From positions 1 to 9,435 of the forward strand of contig JAISBG010000690.1 of assembly GCA_031266315.1 (NCBI GenBank): a stretch of 9,435 nt of DNA, read 5' to 3'. Positions 1 to 6,564 of the stretch are shown in pieces. The notes below the pieces were generated by a model that saw only the letters and a program-made list of their open reading frames with translations, did no database searches and was not told where the DNA came from. The stretch comes from Planctomycetaceae bacterium. Its GTDB lineage: Bacteria > Planctomycetota > Planctomycetia > Pirellulales > Thermoguttaceae. How positions within the stretch are numbered: position 1 is the first letter of the stretch; the number at the start of each line of letters is the position of its first letter. Made by a program: the position numbers and the translations under genes.

Positions 1-4
1 TTTA

Positions 5-2041
5 TTATAAAAAGTTGCCGGATAGAGTCAATTCTTTGGGAATACGTTTCAAGAGGATATTTGTTTCTTCTGCCAATTCATCTAATGCCTTTAGATCGAA
101 ACCGCCATAACGTGTTGCGTCTAATGTTTCAAGAACTCCCCGCACTTCACTGACCGTTTGTTCCGTAGCCCCAAATTCCAATAATTTGATGCAAGCGTCT
201 TTCGTAGTCATACCTTGCTCCACTCCATCGGTTAAATCCGCAACATAACCAAAGAAAACGTTTTGGAGGTCATTTCCAAACAATGCGGCTGGGTTGCCCG
301 ACTTTTGTCGTGTTGCTAATACTTCAGCAAGACGTTGTTTTGCCCGTTTGCCGGCTCCGCGACGGCGGCGGAGTTTCGGATTGGAATGACCGGCTCGCCA
401 AACAAAAATACCAAACGCAAATAGACTGTAAACCAAAACCAACGAAAATATAAAATACATCCAAGAAACAAAATCAACCGGTTGTCGAACCGCTTTTGAC
501 GAATCAATCATGTTGGCAAATAACCCTTTTTCCGAACGTTCAAGCGTTTCCGAAAAAGACGGTTGCCTGTTACCGAACACCGGCGCGGAATGAGATGTTT
601 TCGTTTCTGTAATCTCCACTGTAACCGGATTGCTTTGAAGTGTTACAAAATCTTCCTTTTCGACATCAAAAAACGCAACGGAAAGAGGCGGAAAAACAAG
701 TGAGCCTTCTTGTGCCGGTCGTACCGTGTAAGTAAACGTACAAGATTTCCCGTTTACTTCTTCCGTTGGCGGATACACTTTGAAATTCGCCGTAATTTCA
801 GGGTTCTGCGACAAATCTGGGGCATTGACATGAGTCGTCGAACCTTGACCGGTTAAACGAAGTGTCAATGTCATCGGTTCGCCGACTTTTGCCTGACGCG
901 GTTGAAGGTCAACAGACCAGTCGAAAGTTCCAAACGCCCCAATGTAATTATTCGGACGGTTTTCCTGAGGAACATCAGCAACCTCAATCTCAACCTCAGA
1001 AGCCAACGCATAAACATCACGCGGTGAAACTCCTTGCGGTGTATTCGGGTCAACAGCAGCAAAAACACCTTTTAACGTAACCGGACCAAAAGAAAAACGC
1101 CCCAGTTCTTCTGGAATAAAGGTACGGGAAAAACGAAATTCCCAATAAGTTGTCTCTTTGCCGCCCGAATCCAAACGTTGAATTTTCACGGGTTTGGAAG
1201 CAAACTGAAGCAGCGTTTGCCGAATCATACCGCCCAATGAAAACGGAGAACGAAAAAAATCATCGTCAAATCCAAAACCATCAGAAGCATAATCGTTGAT
1301 CGCAAAACCGCGTTGCGGTCTCCGAACATTCAAACCGTTCAGCCAATCACTAAATTTTTGTTGCGGAACCATTCCTTTGGGAAGTGCCGTATCGTTATTT
1401 GCCCAAGGTATGGTCAACTTGGGAGGATCACGCAATACCTGAAGCGGATTGGTCGATTGTTCGGAATCAATTTTTTCCGGTAATCCCTTGACCTGAACGA
1501 CTAACGTAACTGTTAAAGGCTGGAAAGGATAAAGTCGCGTTTTATCTGCTTCGATTTTTAGCCGAACAAGGTCTTGATCGTTGGGAGGTTTAACAGTCAC
1601 AGAAATAACACCGCCAGATGAAGTCGCCCGCAATGACTGACCGCCAATCTCCATAGAATCAGGAACAAGTTGTTGACCATTAATCGAAACATTCGGTTTG
1701 GGAATAATAAGCGAACCATTTCTTTTAGGAGTCAAAACGTAAGCAAACCGGACACGTGATGTTGTTGTTTCCGTACGAATACCTTGTATATTCTGAGTAG
1801 AATGTATGTTTGACACATTTCTCGGAATTGTCTGAACGATATTAAAATCGGTAAGAGCCGAAATGTCCGGTACAATAGATTCATCAATTGGCTGCGTATC
1901 AATAAGTGTAACCCAATAGAGAATCGACTCGCCCTCATAAATTGTCGTCCGATCAATTCCAACCGACATCTGAGGTGCCGCCTGAAGAGGCAAAACATAA
2001 AAGAAAATAAAAAATATAAAAATATAATAAAATTTCATCAT
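5..2041 (-). CDS. BatD-like (oxygen tolerance) exported membrane protein
   Basis: A 678-residue protein with BatD architecture. Residues 1-22 look like a signal peptide: a very hydrophobic Phe/Ile/Tyr core ending in LQAAPQ. The next ~490 residues are beta-rich extracytoplasmic sequence of the repeated Ig-like kind seen in BatD (for example the stretches near 25-150, 155-320 and 375-480). A single membrane helix lies at about 526-548, followed by an Arg/Lys-rich stretch (557-570) and a ~110-residue cytoplasmic helical tail. BatD proteins usually sit with MoxR ATPases, DUF58 and von Willebrand A proteins; their molecular role is poorly defined, and stress or envelope functions have been proposed. 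The DUF58 gene lies upstream on the same strand, separated by a prepilin remnant. The start is ATG-ATG; AGGT lies immediately before the first ATG, so the second (2038) fits ribosome binding slightly better. The stop is inside the window, so the gene is complete. Family call fairly sure, function inferred. Confidence 0.82.
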   Translation of the reverse strand: MMKFYYIFIFFIFFYVLPLQAAPQMSVGIDRTTIYEGESILYWVTLIDTQPIDESIVPDISALTDFNIVQTIPRNVSNIHSTQNIQGIRTETTTSRVRFAYVLTPKRNGSLIIPKPNVSINGQQLVPDSMEIGGQSLRATSSGGVISVTVKPPNDQDLVRLKIEADKTRLYPFQPLTVTLVVQVKGLPEKIDSEQSTNPLQVLRDPPKLTIPWANNDTALPKGMVPQQKFSDWLNGLNVRRPQRGFAINDYASDGFGFDDDFFRSPFSLGGMIRQTLLQFASKPVKIQRLDSGGKETTYWEFRFSRTFIPEELGRFSFGPVTLKGVFAAVDPNTPQGVSPRDVYALASEVEIEVADVPQENRPNNYIGAFGTFDWSVDLQPRQAKVGEPMTLTLRLTGQGSTTHVNAPDLSQNPEITANFKVYPPTEEVNGKSCTFTYTVRPAQEGSLVFPPLSVAFFDVEKEDFVTLQSNPVTVEITETKTSHSAPVFGNRQPSFSETLERSEKGLFANMIDSSKAVRQPVDFVSWMYFIFSLVLVYSLFAFGIFVWRAGHSNPKLRRRRGAGKRAKQRLAEVLATRQKSGNPAALFGNDLQNVFFGYVADLTDGVEQGMTTKDACIKLLEFGATEQTVSEVRGVLETLDATRYGGFDLKALDELAEETNILLKRIPKELTLSGNFL

Positions 2042-2146
2042 ACCTAAAAATTTTCAAACAACTTTATTTTTATCGCAAAAAATCCGCAATATTATGACTT
2101 TGAAACGATTACCAATTTAACACAATTACGCTGAAAAAACAATCCC

Positions 2147-2425
2147 TCATTTTCCGGCGTGAACTTGACTTTTTTCAACGAAAGGCAATACTTGACCTGC
2201 CCAATTTCCCATCATTGAATCGCGAGTTCCCCACGGAAATGATTGCTGGGTATCATGATAATTGTGCATTGCCAACACAATTTGTTTCTGATTATTCGTA
2301 CATTGCATTCGTCTTGCCGCCTCGTGTGCTGCCTGAATTGCCGGCAACAGAAACGTAATCAAAACACCGATAATCGCAATGACCACAAGAAGCTCAACGA
2401 GCGTAAAACCTAAACGAGTTTTCAT
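2147..2425 (-). CDS. Truncated DUF1559 prepilin-like protein (possible pseudogene)
   Basis: Ninety-two residues. The N-terminus is a textbook type IV prepilin/pseudopilin signal: G6 followed by FTLVE, Glu at +5 of the mature protein (E11), and a hydrophobic helix to about residue 29. It continues with the DUF1559 signature QAA-EAARR, CTNN-KQ and a HNYHD motif, then stops at residue 92. Family members normally run to 300 or more residues and end with an H-X9-DG region, so roughly the last three quarters are missing. I see no remnant of the lost part in the ~105 bases before BatD. The start is well supported by AGGAG eight bases upstream. It lies between DUF58 and BatD in the same orientation and may be co-transcribed. 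It could be a decayed gene or a short functional pilin-like peptide; the intact signal and ribosome binding site leave both open. Confidence 0.7.
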   Translation of the reverse strand: MKTRLGFTLVELLVVIAIIGVLITFLLPAIQAAHEAARRMQCTNNQKQIVLAMHNYHDTQQSFPWGTRDSMMGNWAGQVLPFVEKSQVHAGK

Positions 2426-2433
2426 AGTTTTTT

Positions 2434-2438
2434 CTCCT
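2434..2438 (-). promoter_or_regulatory. Shine-Dalgarno of the truncated prepilin gene
   Basis: AGGAG on the minus strand with eight bases to the ATG at 2425. It fixes the start directly before the prepilin signal and shows that translation initiation of this truncated gene has not decayed. Confidence 0.7.
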
Positions 2439-2459
2439 AATAGAAAAAAAGATAAAATT

Positions 2460-2486
2460 AACAGATTACATTACAAATAATCTGTT
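2460..2486 (-). repeat. Hairpin in the leader of the truncated prepilin gene
   Basis: AACAGATTA (2460-2468) and TAATCTGTT (2478-2486) form a perfect 9-bp stem with a 9-base loop. On the minus strand it is followed by an AT-rich stretch ending in a T run just before the AGGAG site, so it could act as a weak terminator or attenuator ahead of the prepilin remnant. No regulator or ligand is implied by the sequence. Confidence 0.4.
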
Positions 2487-2633
2487 TTATCACAAAATTG
2501 GGAACAAACGTAACGCCGAGAAACGGCAACAGAATATCACTCTCAGACAGGAGCGACCGTTATTGATGACAGGTTCATTCCCACCGACAAAAGTGGTGCA
2601 TTATACATTTCAATATGTAACGCTGAATTATAC

Positions 2634-2722
2634 CCGTAGAATTACACGCGACGCTCCACGCAACATTATAATTCTACGGTAATTTTCTACCCGGAAAATC
2701 CGGTTGTCATGTAGAAAATTAC
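2634..2722. repeat. Two adjacent hairpins built from four related arms
   Basis: Hairpin 1 pairs CCGTAGAATTA (2634-2644) with TAATTCTACGG (2669-2679), an 11-bp perfect stem around a 24-base loop. Hairpin 2 pairs GTAATTTTCTAC (2679-2690) with GTAGAAAATTAC (2711-2722), a 12-bp perfect stem with a nested CCGGA-AAA-TCCGG hairpin at 2691-2703. Arms 1 and 4 resemble each other, as do arms 2 and 3, so alternative pairings (arm 1 with 3, arm 2 with 4) are possible with a two-base bulge. There is no T run on either strand, which argues against a simple terminator. It could be a composite palindromic repeat or a structured RNA element. Confidence 0.6.
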
Positions 2723-2941
2723 AGTTCGCCGAAGCGGTCATCAATATAGTTGGCGTACTCGATTTTTTTAACACCCGCATAAAAATCTAGGTAATTTATC
2801 GTTCAAAACGGAAAAATGATCTCCAAATGTTGAAAATTAAAAATGACAAAAAATACAATTCTGTGTATATTATCGAAAATTCAAAGAATGTCAATCATCC
2901 AACCCCCTCAAAAGAAAAAATTTTAATTATTCAGTGGAATT

Positions 2942-3805
2942 TTACGAGTATTTTAGTAATTCGAGGTGAAAAAGTTCGTCGAGACGACCGGTTTCGAGAA
3001 AAAGTTCGGCAATTACGGTCGTCAGAAACGCACCGTGACGACGAGCGGCAAGATGATAATTTTCCTGATGTCTTGCGAGATTCTGTTTGTACTGTTCCCG
3101 CGCTAACAAATCAAGATACAACTCAAGACGTTCACCGTTTTCACAATCTGTCAGGCGGAGATTACCTTGTTCCGGCGGTTCGGCATCCGATTCGGCAAGT
3201 AATTGGACTAAAATTGTAACGGCGGCGTCTTCGGCAATTTGCGAAACGATTAAATTTGGATCCGCCATAAAAAGAAAATCACTTACAAAAATCCGTATTC
3301 CGCGTGGTCGCCAATCCGGCGGCATTTGGAACAAGGCATCATTGGGAGAACTTGTTGCTACCAAATCGAACGGTTCCCAATCTAACGGCGTTAAATGAGA
3401 CCGGTCTAATATCCGGCAACCATTATCAGTTACGAAAACACGAAAGGAAAACCGTGATTCGGCAGCGGCGGATGCAAAGAAACCGGTTAAGGCGTAAGTT
3501 GCCTTCCCTTTTTTTGTTCCGACGAGATTCATGGATCGGGAAACATCAAGCAATAAATCAATATGCGGATTGACTTCTTCTCGAAAGAGTTTGACGGCAA
3601 GCCGGTCACTTCGAGCGTAAGCGTTCCAATTGATACGGCGTAAATCGTCACCGGGCAGATATTCCCGATGTTCCATAAATTCGAGACTGCTTCCAACACT
3701 TCGGCTCAACAGATTGCCCGTCATTCCAAGCGGTGTTTGTTTCGGCTCTACAAATACCGCCTGATTGCCAAGACGATAACCGTACATTAAACTTTCAAAA
3801 TCCAT
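2942..3805 (-). CDS. DUF58 domain protein with a von Willebrand A-type metal site
   Basis: A 287-residue cytoplasmic protein of normal family length. The DUF58 core motif lies at residues 42-77: HREYLPGDD, then RRINW, then AR-DRLAVK-F-EE. A von Willebrand A-like fold follows, with a MIDAS-type DVSRS motif at D87, S89 and S91, and an SD pair (S175-D176) in the place of the later metal ligand. No membrane segment or signal is seen. DUF58 proteins are usually encoded beside a MoxR AAA+ ATPase and Bat proteins; they are thought to act with the ATPase in maturation or complex assembly, but no defined reaction is known. No MoxR gene is adjacent here: upstream lies a 611-base divergent intergenic region. 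The start at 3805 has no clear Shine-Dalgarno; a TATATAAAT stretch 8-20 bases upstream suggests a very short or absent leader. The family call is secure, the cellular role inferred. Confidence 0.88.
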   Translation of the reverse strand: MDFESLMYGYRLGNQAVFVEPKQTPLGMTGNLLSRSVGSSLEFMEHREYLPGDDLRRINWNAYARSDRLAVKLFREEVNPHIDLLLDVSRSMNLVGTKKGKATYALTGFFASAAAESRFSFRVFVTDNGCRILDRSHLTPLDWEPFDLVATSSPNDALFQMPPDWRPRGIRIFVSDFLFMADPNLIVSQIAEDAAVTILVQLLAESDAEPPEQGNLRLTDCENGERLELYLDLLAREQYKQNLARHQENYHLAARRHGAFLTTVIAELFLETGRLDELFHLELLKYS

Positions 3806-4359
3806 CTCTAGTATTTATATAAATAATGTATCGAATGTTCCTTTTTAAAAGTCAACGAATTTTTTGTTGTAAGTTCTTTTATATTACTGAGTTACAAAAA
3901 AATACGCATTGTTTTTTACTGTCCACATTTGTTTGACTTTGAAAAATAATGAGAATAAAAAAATTATAACAGACCTCATTGCCAAGTCGAGACCCACAAT
4001 GTCAAAAAATTAGAAGATTTTCATGGCTACATCGGTCGTGTAATCTTGGTAGTAATTTATTGATATAAAATGATTTAACAACAAATCAGAAAAAAAACCG
4101 AGAGAATATTCGTTTCAAAAAAATCAAAATTTGTTTCCAAATTTATTATTAAAGATTGGTTAATCATAAAATAATTACAATCTTCATGAACTATTCAGGC
4201 AACTTCTAAAAATTCAATTTTTAAAGTTTTTTTTTTTCACTGAATTATTACAAACAATCAGAAAAAAAATTAAAAATTTAGAGATTTCTATTGATTTCCT
4301 GTTCTTTTTATATAAACTATAAATCTGATTTGATTGCAATGCGTTTTTTGTTGTGTTGT
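3806..4359. other. AT-rich divergent intergenic region
   Basis: No coding sequence is visible in over 550 bases between the divergent DUF58 and DUF1559 genes. It is strongly AT-rich with many A and T runs, including a run of 11 T at 4227-4237. It must hold the DUF58 promoter; TATATAAAT near 3813-3825 (minus strand) is a candidate -10 area, unproven. The only distinctive sequence is a solo copy of a transposon-like end at 4198-4212. Confidence 0.55.
4198..4212. repeat. Solo terminal repeat of the MITE-like element
   Basis: GGCAACTTCTAAAAA matches the 5' end of the element at 5717-5843 over 14 bases from GCAAC. The sequence inside does not match the element interior. A weak candidate for the opposite end, sharing TTTAGA, lies near 4278-4290, so this may be a decayed or deleted copy, or a chance match in AT-rich DNA. 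Confidence 0.35.
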
Positions 4360-4389
4360 TTTTCAGCAACGTCTCGCAATAATTATAAT
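4360..4389 (+). promoter_or_regulatory. Probable sigma70-type promoter of the DUF1559 gene
   Basis: A perfect -10 hexamer TATAAT lies at 4384-4389, with TTTTCA (4360-4365, four of six consensus) 18 bases upstream as the -35. Transcription would start near 4396, giving a leader of about 20 bases that holds the AAGGAA site at 4404-4409. The geometry points to translation from the ATG at 4417 rather than 4475. Confidence 0.5.
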
Positions 4390-4403
4390 AAAACCTTATA
4401 AAT

Positions 4404-4409
4404 AAGGAA
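4404..4409 (+). promoter_or_regulatory. Shine-Dalgarno that serves the ATG at 4417
   Basis: AAGGAA with seven bases to the ATG at 4417. No comparable site precedes the ATG at 4475. It therefore favours the upstream, currently out-of-frame start for the DUF1559 protein. Confidence 0.65.
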
Positions 4410-4416
4410 CATAACG

Positions 4417-4503
4417 ATGAAAAACATTGTTGAAAACGCTTCGAAAAATTCCATGAAATGTCAAATGTTAAAATATGAAAGCGAGGGGGGGGAGACAGTA
4501 TGA
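4417..4503 (+). CDS. Out-of-frame leader of the DUF1559 gene (28 codons)
   Basis: This short frame begins with [20 protein letters not shown] and ends at TGA 4501-4503. It has the only good ribosome binding site in the area and a consensus -10 box upstream. It reads through the G8 run (4485-4492) in the frame that stops. Removing one G would continue it directly into [11 protein letters not shown] and the prepilin signal of the downstream frame, giving a protein of about 430 residues. It is therefore best seen as the genuine N-terminus displaced by one base, or, if the G8 state is real in the cell, as an OFF-state product. A free-standing leader peptide is the alternative. Confidence 0.5.
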   Translation: MKNIVENASKNSMKCQMLKYESEGGETV

Positions 4504-5710
4504 TAGGGAAGAGTTAAGAAATGAGAGGGAAAAGTCCCTGCTTTCTCAATACTTTTCCGCAAAATTCTTACAACTCCTTCGTTCTTCACCGTTCGGCTTT
4601 ACGTTAGTCGAACTTCTTGTGGTGATTGCGATTATCGGCGTGTTAATCGCTCTTCTATTACCGGCGGTTCAGGCGGCACGAGAAGCCGCCAGGCGTTCGA
4701 TGTGTACCAACAATCTCAAACAACTCGGTTTGGGAATCCACAACTTTCATGACAAGTTTAACTCAATCCCTTCACTCCGAAGTGGACGGTATGCCAGCGG
4801 ACCTTGGGCTTGCAATGGTTTTCTATTGCTGATTTGTCCGTATGTTGAACAGGAAACACGTTACAACGCCTATTACAATGCCAATTTTCCCGATGCATGG
4901 AATAACTATGATTGGGTAAAGGGAAGTGTTCCTGTTTTCTGGTGTCCGTCGGACGCTAATTCTTCCAAACCGGCTCCAACTGCCAACGGTTTAACACGTA
5001 ACAGCTATTTCGGCTCACTGGGAGATACCATTGCCGCATTTCAAGAAGATTTTCACACAACTCGTGGATTCTTTTCCGGACGTATGCAGCGTTTAGGTTC
5101 CGGTACAGCAGCTGATCCTTATCGTCTCAATTTAATTACCCAGTCTTTTGCTTCGATTAGTGACGGATTGTCCAATACTGCCGCTCTTTCTGAAGCTGTT
5201 ACAGCCGAAAGTGAAAATTCCACAATGGTCAAGAGCGGTTTTGCTTACGATACCTCAGTAACCACGCCTAACGCTTGCCGTGCGCTTTCAACCGACCGGA
5301 TTTCATTTTTAAGTGGAACTACGGTAACTAGTTATGGACGAGGTACGAATGGATTTGGTGATGGACGTAGTCCTTCTTCAACATTTTCCACTGTTTTACC
5401 ACCTAATAATGTTTCTTGTGTCTATAGCAGTAGTTCCAATACAACTAATCCTGGTTGGGCGATAGGAGCTTTTCTAACGGCAACAAGTTATCATCCCGGC
5501 GGTGTGAATGTTTGTTACGGAGACGGAACAATTCATTTCGTCAGCGATACTGTCGATTGCGGAAATCAAGGGTTCAATCTCTCTACCACCACAACAGGTT
5601 TTGCTCTTTCTCCGTCGGGACATCGTGAACCTTCGGGTGAAAGTCCGTTTGGTGTTTGGGGCGCAATCGGTTCTATCAATGGCGGCGAAAGCAAGTCCAT
5701 TGATCATTAA
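4475..5710 (+). CDS. DUF1559 family prepilin-like protein, full length
   Basis: In the given frame this is 411 residues. A prepilin signal lies at residues 40-63: F40-G41 cleavage position, then FTLVE with Glu46, then a hydrophobic helix ending LLLPA. The DUF1559 signature follows: [16 protein letters not shown], and HNFHD near 89-93. The C-terminal region has the H-X9-DG motif (H340, D350-G351) typical of prepilin-type processing-associated proteins. These proteins are abundant in Planctomycetota and are presumed to be processed by a prepilin peptidase and assembled or secreted through a type II/IV pilus-like machine; their role is unknown. The first 40 residues are unusually long and charged. 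ATG 4475 has no Shine-Dalgarno and an in-frame stop only two codons upstream, so the true start is probably 4417 across the G8 run. A lipoprotein gene lies downstream on the same strand. Family certain, start uncertain. Confidence 0.88.
   Translation: MKARGGRQYDREELRNEREKSLLSQYFSAKFLQLLRSSPFGFTLVELLVVIAIIGVLIALLLPAVQAAREAARRSMCTNNLKQLGLGIHNFHDKFNSIPSLRSGRYASGPWACNGFLLLICPYVEQETRYNAYYNANFPDAWNNYDWVKGSVPVFWCPSDANSSKPAPTANGLTRNSYFGSLGDTIAAFQEDFHTTRGFFSGRMQRLGSGTAADPYRLNLITQSFASISDGLSNTAALSEAVTAESENSTMVKSGFAYDTSVTTPNACRALSTDRISFLSGTTVTSYGRGTNGFGDGRSPSSTFSTVLPPNNVSCVYSSSSNTTNPGWAIGAFLTATSYHPGGVNVCYGDGTIHFVSDTVDCGNQGFNLSTTTTGFALSPSGHREPSGESPFGVWGAIGSINGGESKSIDH
4485..4492 (+). repeat. G8 homopolymer run at a reading-frame junction
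   Basis: Eight consecutive G within an otherwise AT-rich gene start. The well-initiated frame (from 4417) and the prepilin frame differ by one base across exactly this run, so loss of one G (G7), or gain of two (G10), would join them. Runs like this are classic slipped-strand mutation sites and are also common places for sequencing error. Confidence 0.7.
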
Positions 5711-5716
5711 CTAAAA

Positions 5717-5843
5717 GCAACTTCTAAAAACCTATTTTTGACAGGATTTACAAAATTTACATGATAAAAAATCAAATAAAATCCAGTAAGTCGTGTCTAT
5801 CTTGTCAAAAAAATAATCTTTGCTAAAGGTTTTTAGAAGTTGC
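5717..5843. mobile_element. MITE-like element, complete copy
   Basis: A 127-bp element bounded by perfect 17-bp inverted repeats, GCAACTTCTAAAAACCT at 5717-5733 and its complement at 5827-5843. CTAAAA occurs directly outside both ends (5711-5716 and 5844-5849), which looks like a 6-bp target duplication. A second, nested inverted repeat lies inside (TTTTTGACA near 5735 against TGTCAAAAA near 5813), so the whole element can fold into a long hairpin. It has no coding capacity and would need a transposase supplied elsewhere. A second, diverged copy begins at 9321. It starts directly after the DUF1559 stop codon, where it could also act as a transcriptional or RNA-stabilising hairpin between the two genes. 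Confidence 0.7.
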
Positions 5844-5844
5844 C

Positions 5845-5909
5845 TAAAACAATTAACTAAAACAATTAACTAAAATAATTTACTAAAATAATTTACTAAA
5901 ATAATTAAC
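5845..5909. repeat. Tandem array, five copies of a 13-bp unit
   Basis: Five head-to-tail 13-bp units: TAAAACAATTAAC twice, TAAAATAATTTAC twice, and TAAAATAATTAAC once. The array directly abuts the right end of the MITE-like element. The sequence left of the element (ATTAACTAAAA, overlapping the DUF1559 stop codon) matches the same unit, so the element seems to have inserted into the first part of the array. Confidence 0.8.
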
Positions 5910-5974
5910 CGAACAAAATTCACTGTTCCATTCGGCAGATTTTGTGTTACAAAAAAATAAGGGTAAGCTTAAAT

Positions 5975-6511
5975 ATGGATAAATTCATTTCAAATAAACA
6001 AGTTACGATTTTATTTGGGATTACAGGAATTTTATGTTTTAATTTAATTGCCGGATGTTCGAACACGCCAGACGGTTTTCCCAATATTGTTCCGTGTGTT
6101 GTTACGATAACCGATAACGGCACACCGGTCGAAGGTGTTTTTGTACAAATTGAGACGGTTCCCCGAATTGACAGTTTGTCGGCAGTTGCCAAAACCGACG
6201 CACAAGGAAATGCCGCCATACAAACTCAATTGGGAACCTTTGCCCAATCGGGAGTTCCGGTTGGAAAACTGGTGATGGTTTTAACGAAAGTCCCTGAAGT
6301 TCCCGATTTCAAAAGTGCGGAGGAACGGGAAAAAATGACTTACGATCAGGCAATGGCTTATGGTGCCGAAATAGAAGCCCGTCGCGCCAAATTGCCGTTG
6401 ATTATTCCGTTGGCGTTGACTGATTTTCAAACTTCATCGCTCACAAGAGATGTCGTTTCTGGAAATTCTATCCGGTGGAATGTTGCCTTAGAAGAATACC
6501 GGAAAAAATAA
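5975..6511 (+). CDS. Small lipoprotein paired with DUF1559 (transthyretin/carboxypeptidase regulatory-like)
   Basis: From ATG 5975 the protein has 178 residues. An N-terminal lysine, a hydrophobic stretch (about 11-26) and the lipobox I25-A26-G27-C28 mark it as a lipoprotein; Ser29 at +2 does not suggest inner-membrane retention by the enterobacterial rule, which may not apply here. Residues ~40-110 look like a carboxypeptidase regulatory-like beta fold: VVTITDNGTPVEGVFVQI, then a KTDAQGNA turn and a VPVGKLVMVLTKVP strand. A charged helical segment (114-138) follows. Such lipoproteins commonly follow DUF1559 genes in planctomycetes, suggesting a joint surface role; no function is established. 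AAGGG lies at 5959-5963, eleven bases before the ATG, a little far. A TTG at 5942 would extend the frame but would break the usual lipoprotein signal layout, so ATG is preferred. A terminator follows at 6536-6564. Confidence 0.78.
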   Translation: MDKFISNKQVTILFGITGILCFNLIAGCSNTPDGFPNIVPCVVTITDNGTPVEGVFVQIETVPRIDSLSAVAKTDAQGNAAIQTQLGTFAQSGVPVGKLVMVLTKVPEVPDFKSAEEREKMTYDQAMAYGAEIEARRAKLPLIIPLALTDFQTSSLTRDVVSGNSIRWNVALEEYRKK

Positions 6512-6535
6512 TAAACCCCAGCACAAACAGTATTA

Positions 6536-6564
6536 CCGGAACACAAAATGTTACGGATTTTTTT
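6536..6564 (+). terminator. Rho-independent terminator after the lipoprotein gene
   Basis: CCGGAACA (6536-6543) and TGTTACGG (6549-6556) form an 8-bp stem with one mismatch and a CAAAA loop, followed by ATTTTTTT. The T run is on the plus strand only and just reaches the rlmN stop codon, so it serves the plus-strand DUF1559-lipoprotein unit. Confidence 0.65.

Larger units (their letters stand above)
2426..2941. other. Long spacer inside the DUF58-BatD gene group, rich in inverted repeats
   Basis: This 516-base stretch has no convincing coding region. An open frame on the plus strand starting near 2827 runs antisense into DUF58 and has no recognisable protein content. The spacer holds a 9-bp inverted repeat at 2460-2486, small GC-rich hairpins near 2515-2527, and two strong adjacent hairpins at 2634-2722. 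Short GC-rich phrases (for example around 2645-2665 and 2722-2740) stand out from the AT-rich background and suggest remnants of dispersed repeats rather than promoter DNA. Confidence 0.6.

Noticed and set aside
862..1080. Open frame on the plus strand within the BatD region (and similar frames antisense to rlmN and argJ)
   Set aside because: They lie entirely inside clear genes, lack ribosome binding sites and encode low-complexity sequences without recognisable domains.
2827..3219. Open frame of 130 codons on the plus strand starting in the spacer
   Set aside because: Most of it is antisense to the clear DUF58 gene, it has no ribosome binding site, and its sequence (Arg/Gln-rich, low-complexity start) resembles no protein family I know.
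4485..4530. G-quadruplex at the DUF1559 start
   Set aside because: There are four G tracts counting the G8 run as two, but two of the loops are long (about 12-16 bases), so folding is doubtful; the frame relation across the G8 run explains the site better.
5845..5909. Short CRISPR-like array
   Set aside because: The 13-bp units are directly contiguous with no spacers, and no cas genes are present; it is a plain tandem repeat.
5942..5974. Longer lipoprotein starting at TTG 5942
   Set aside because: It would add 11 residues before an ordinary lipoprotein signal and has no ribosome binding site; ATG 5975 fits the signal layout.
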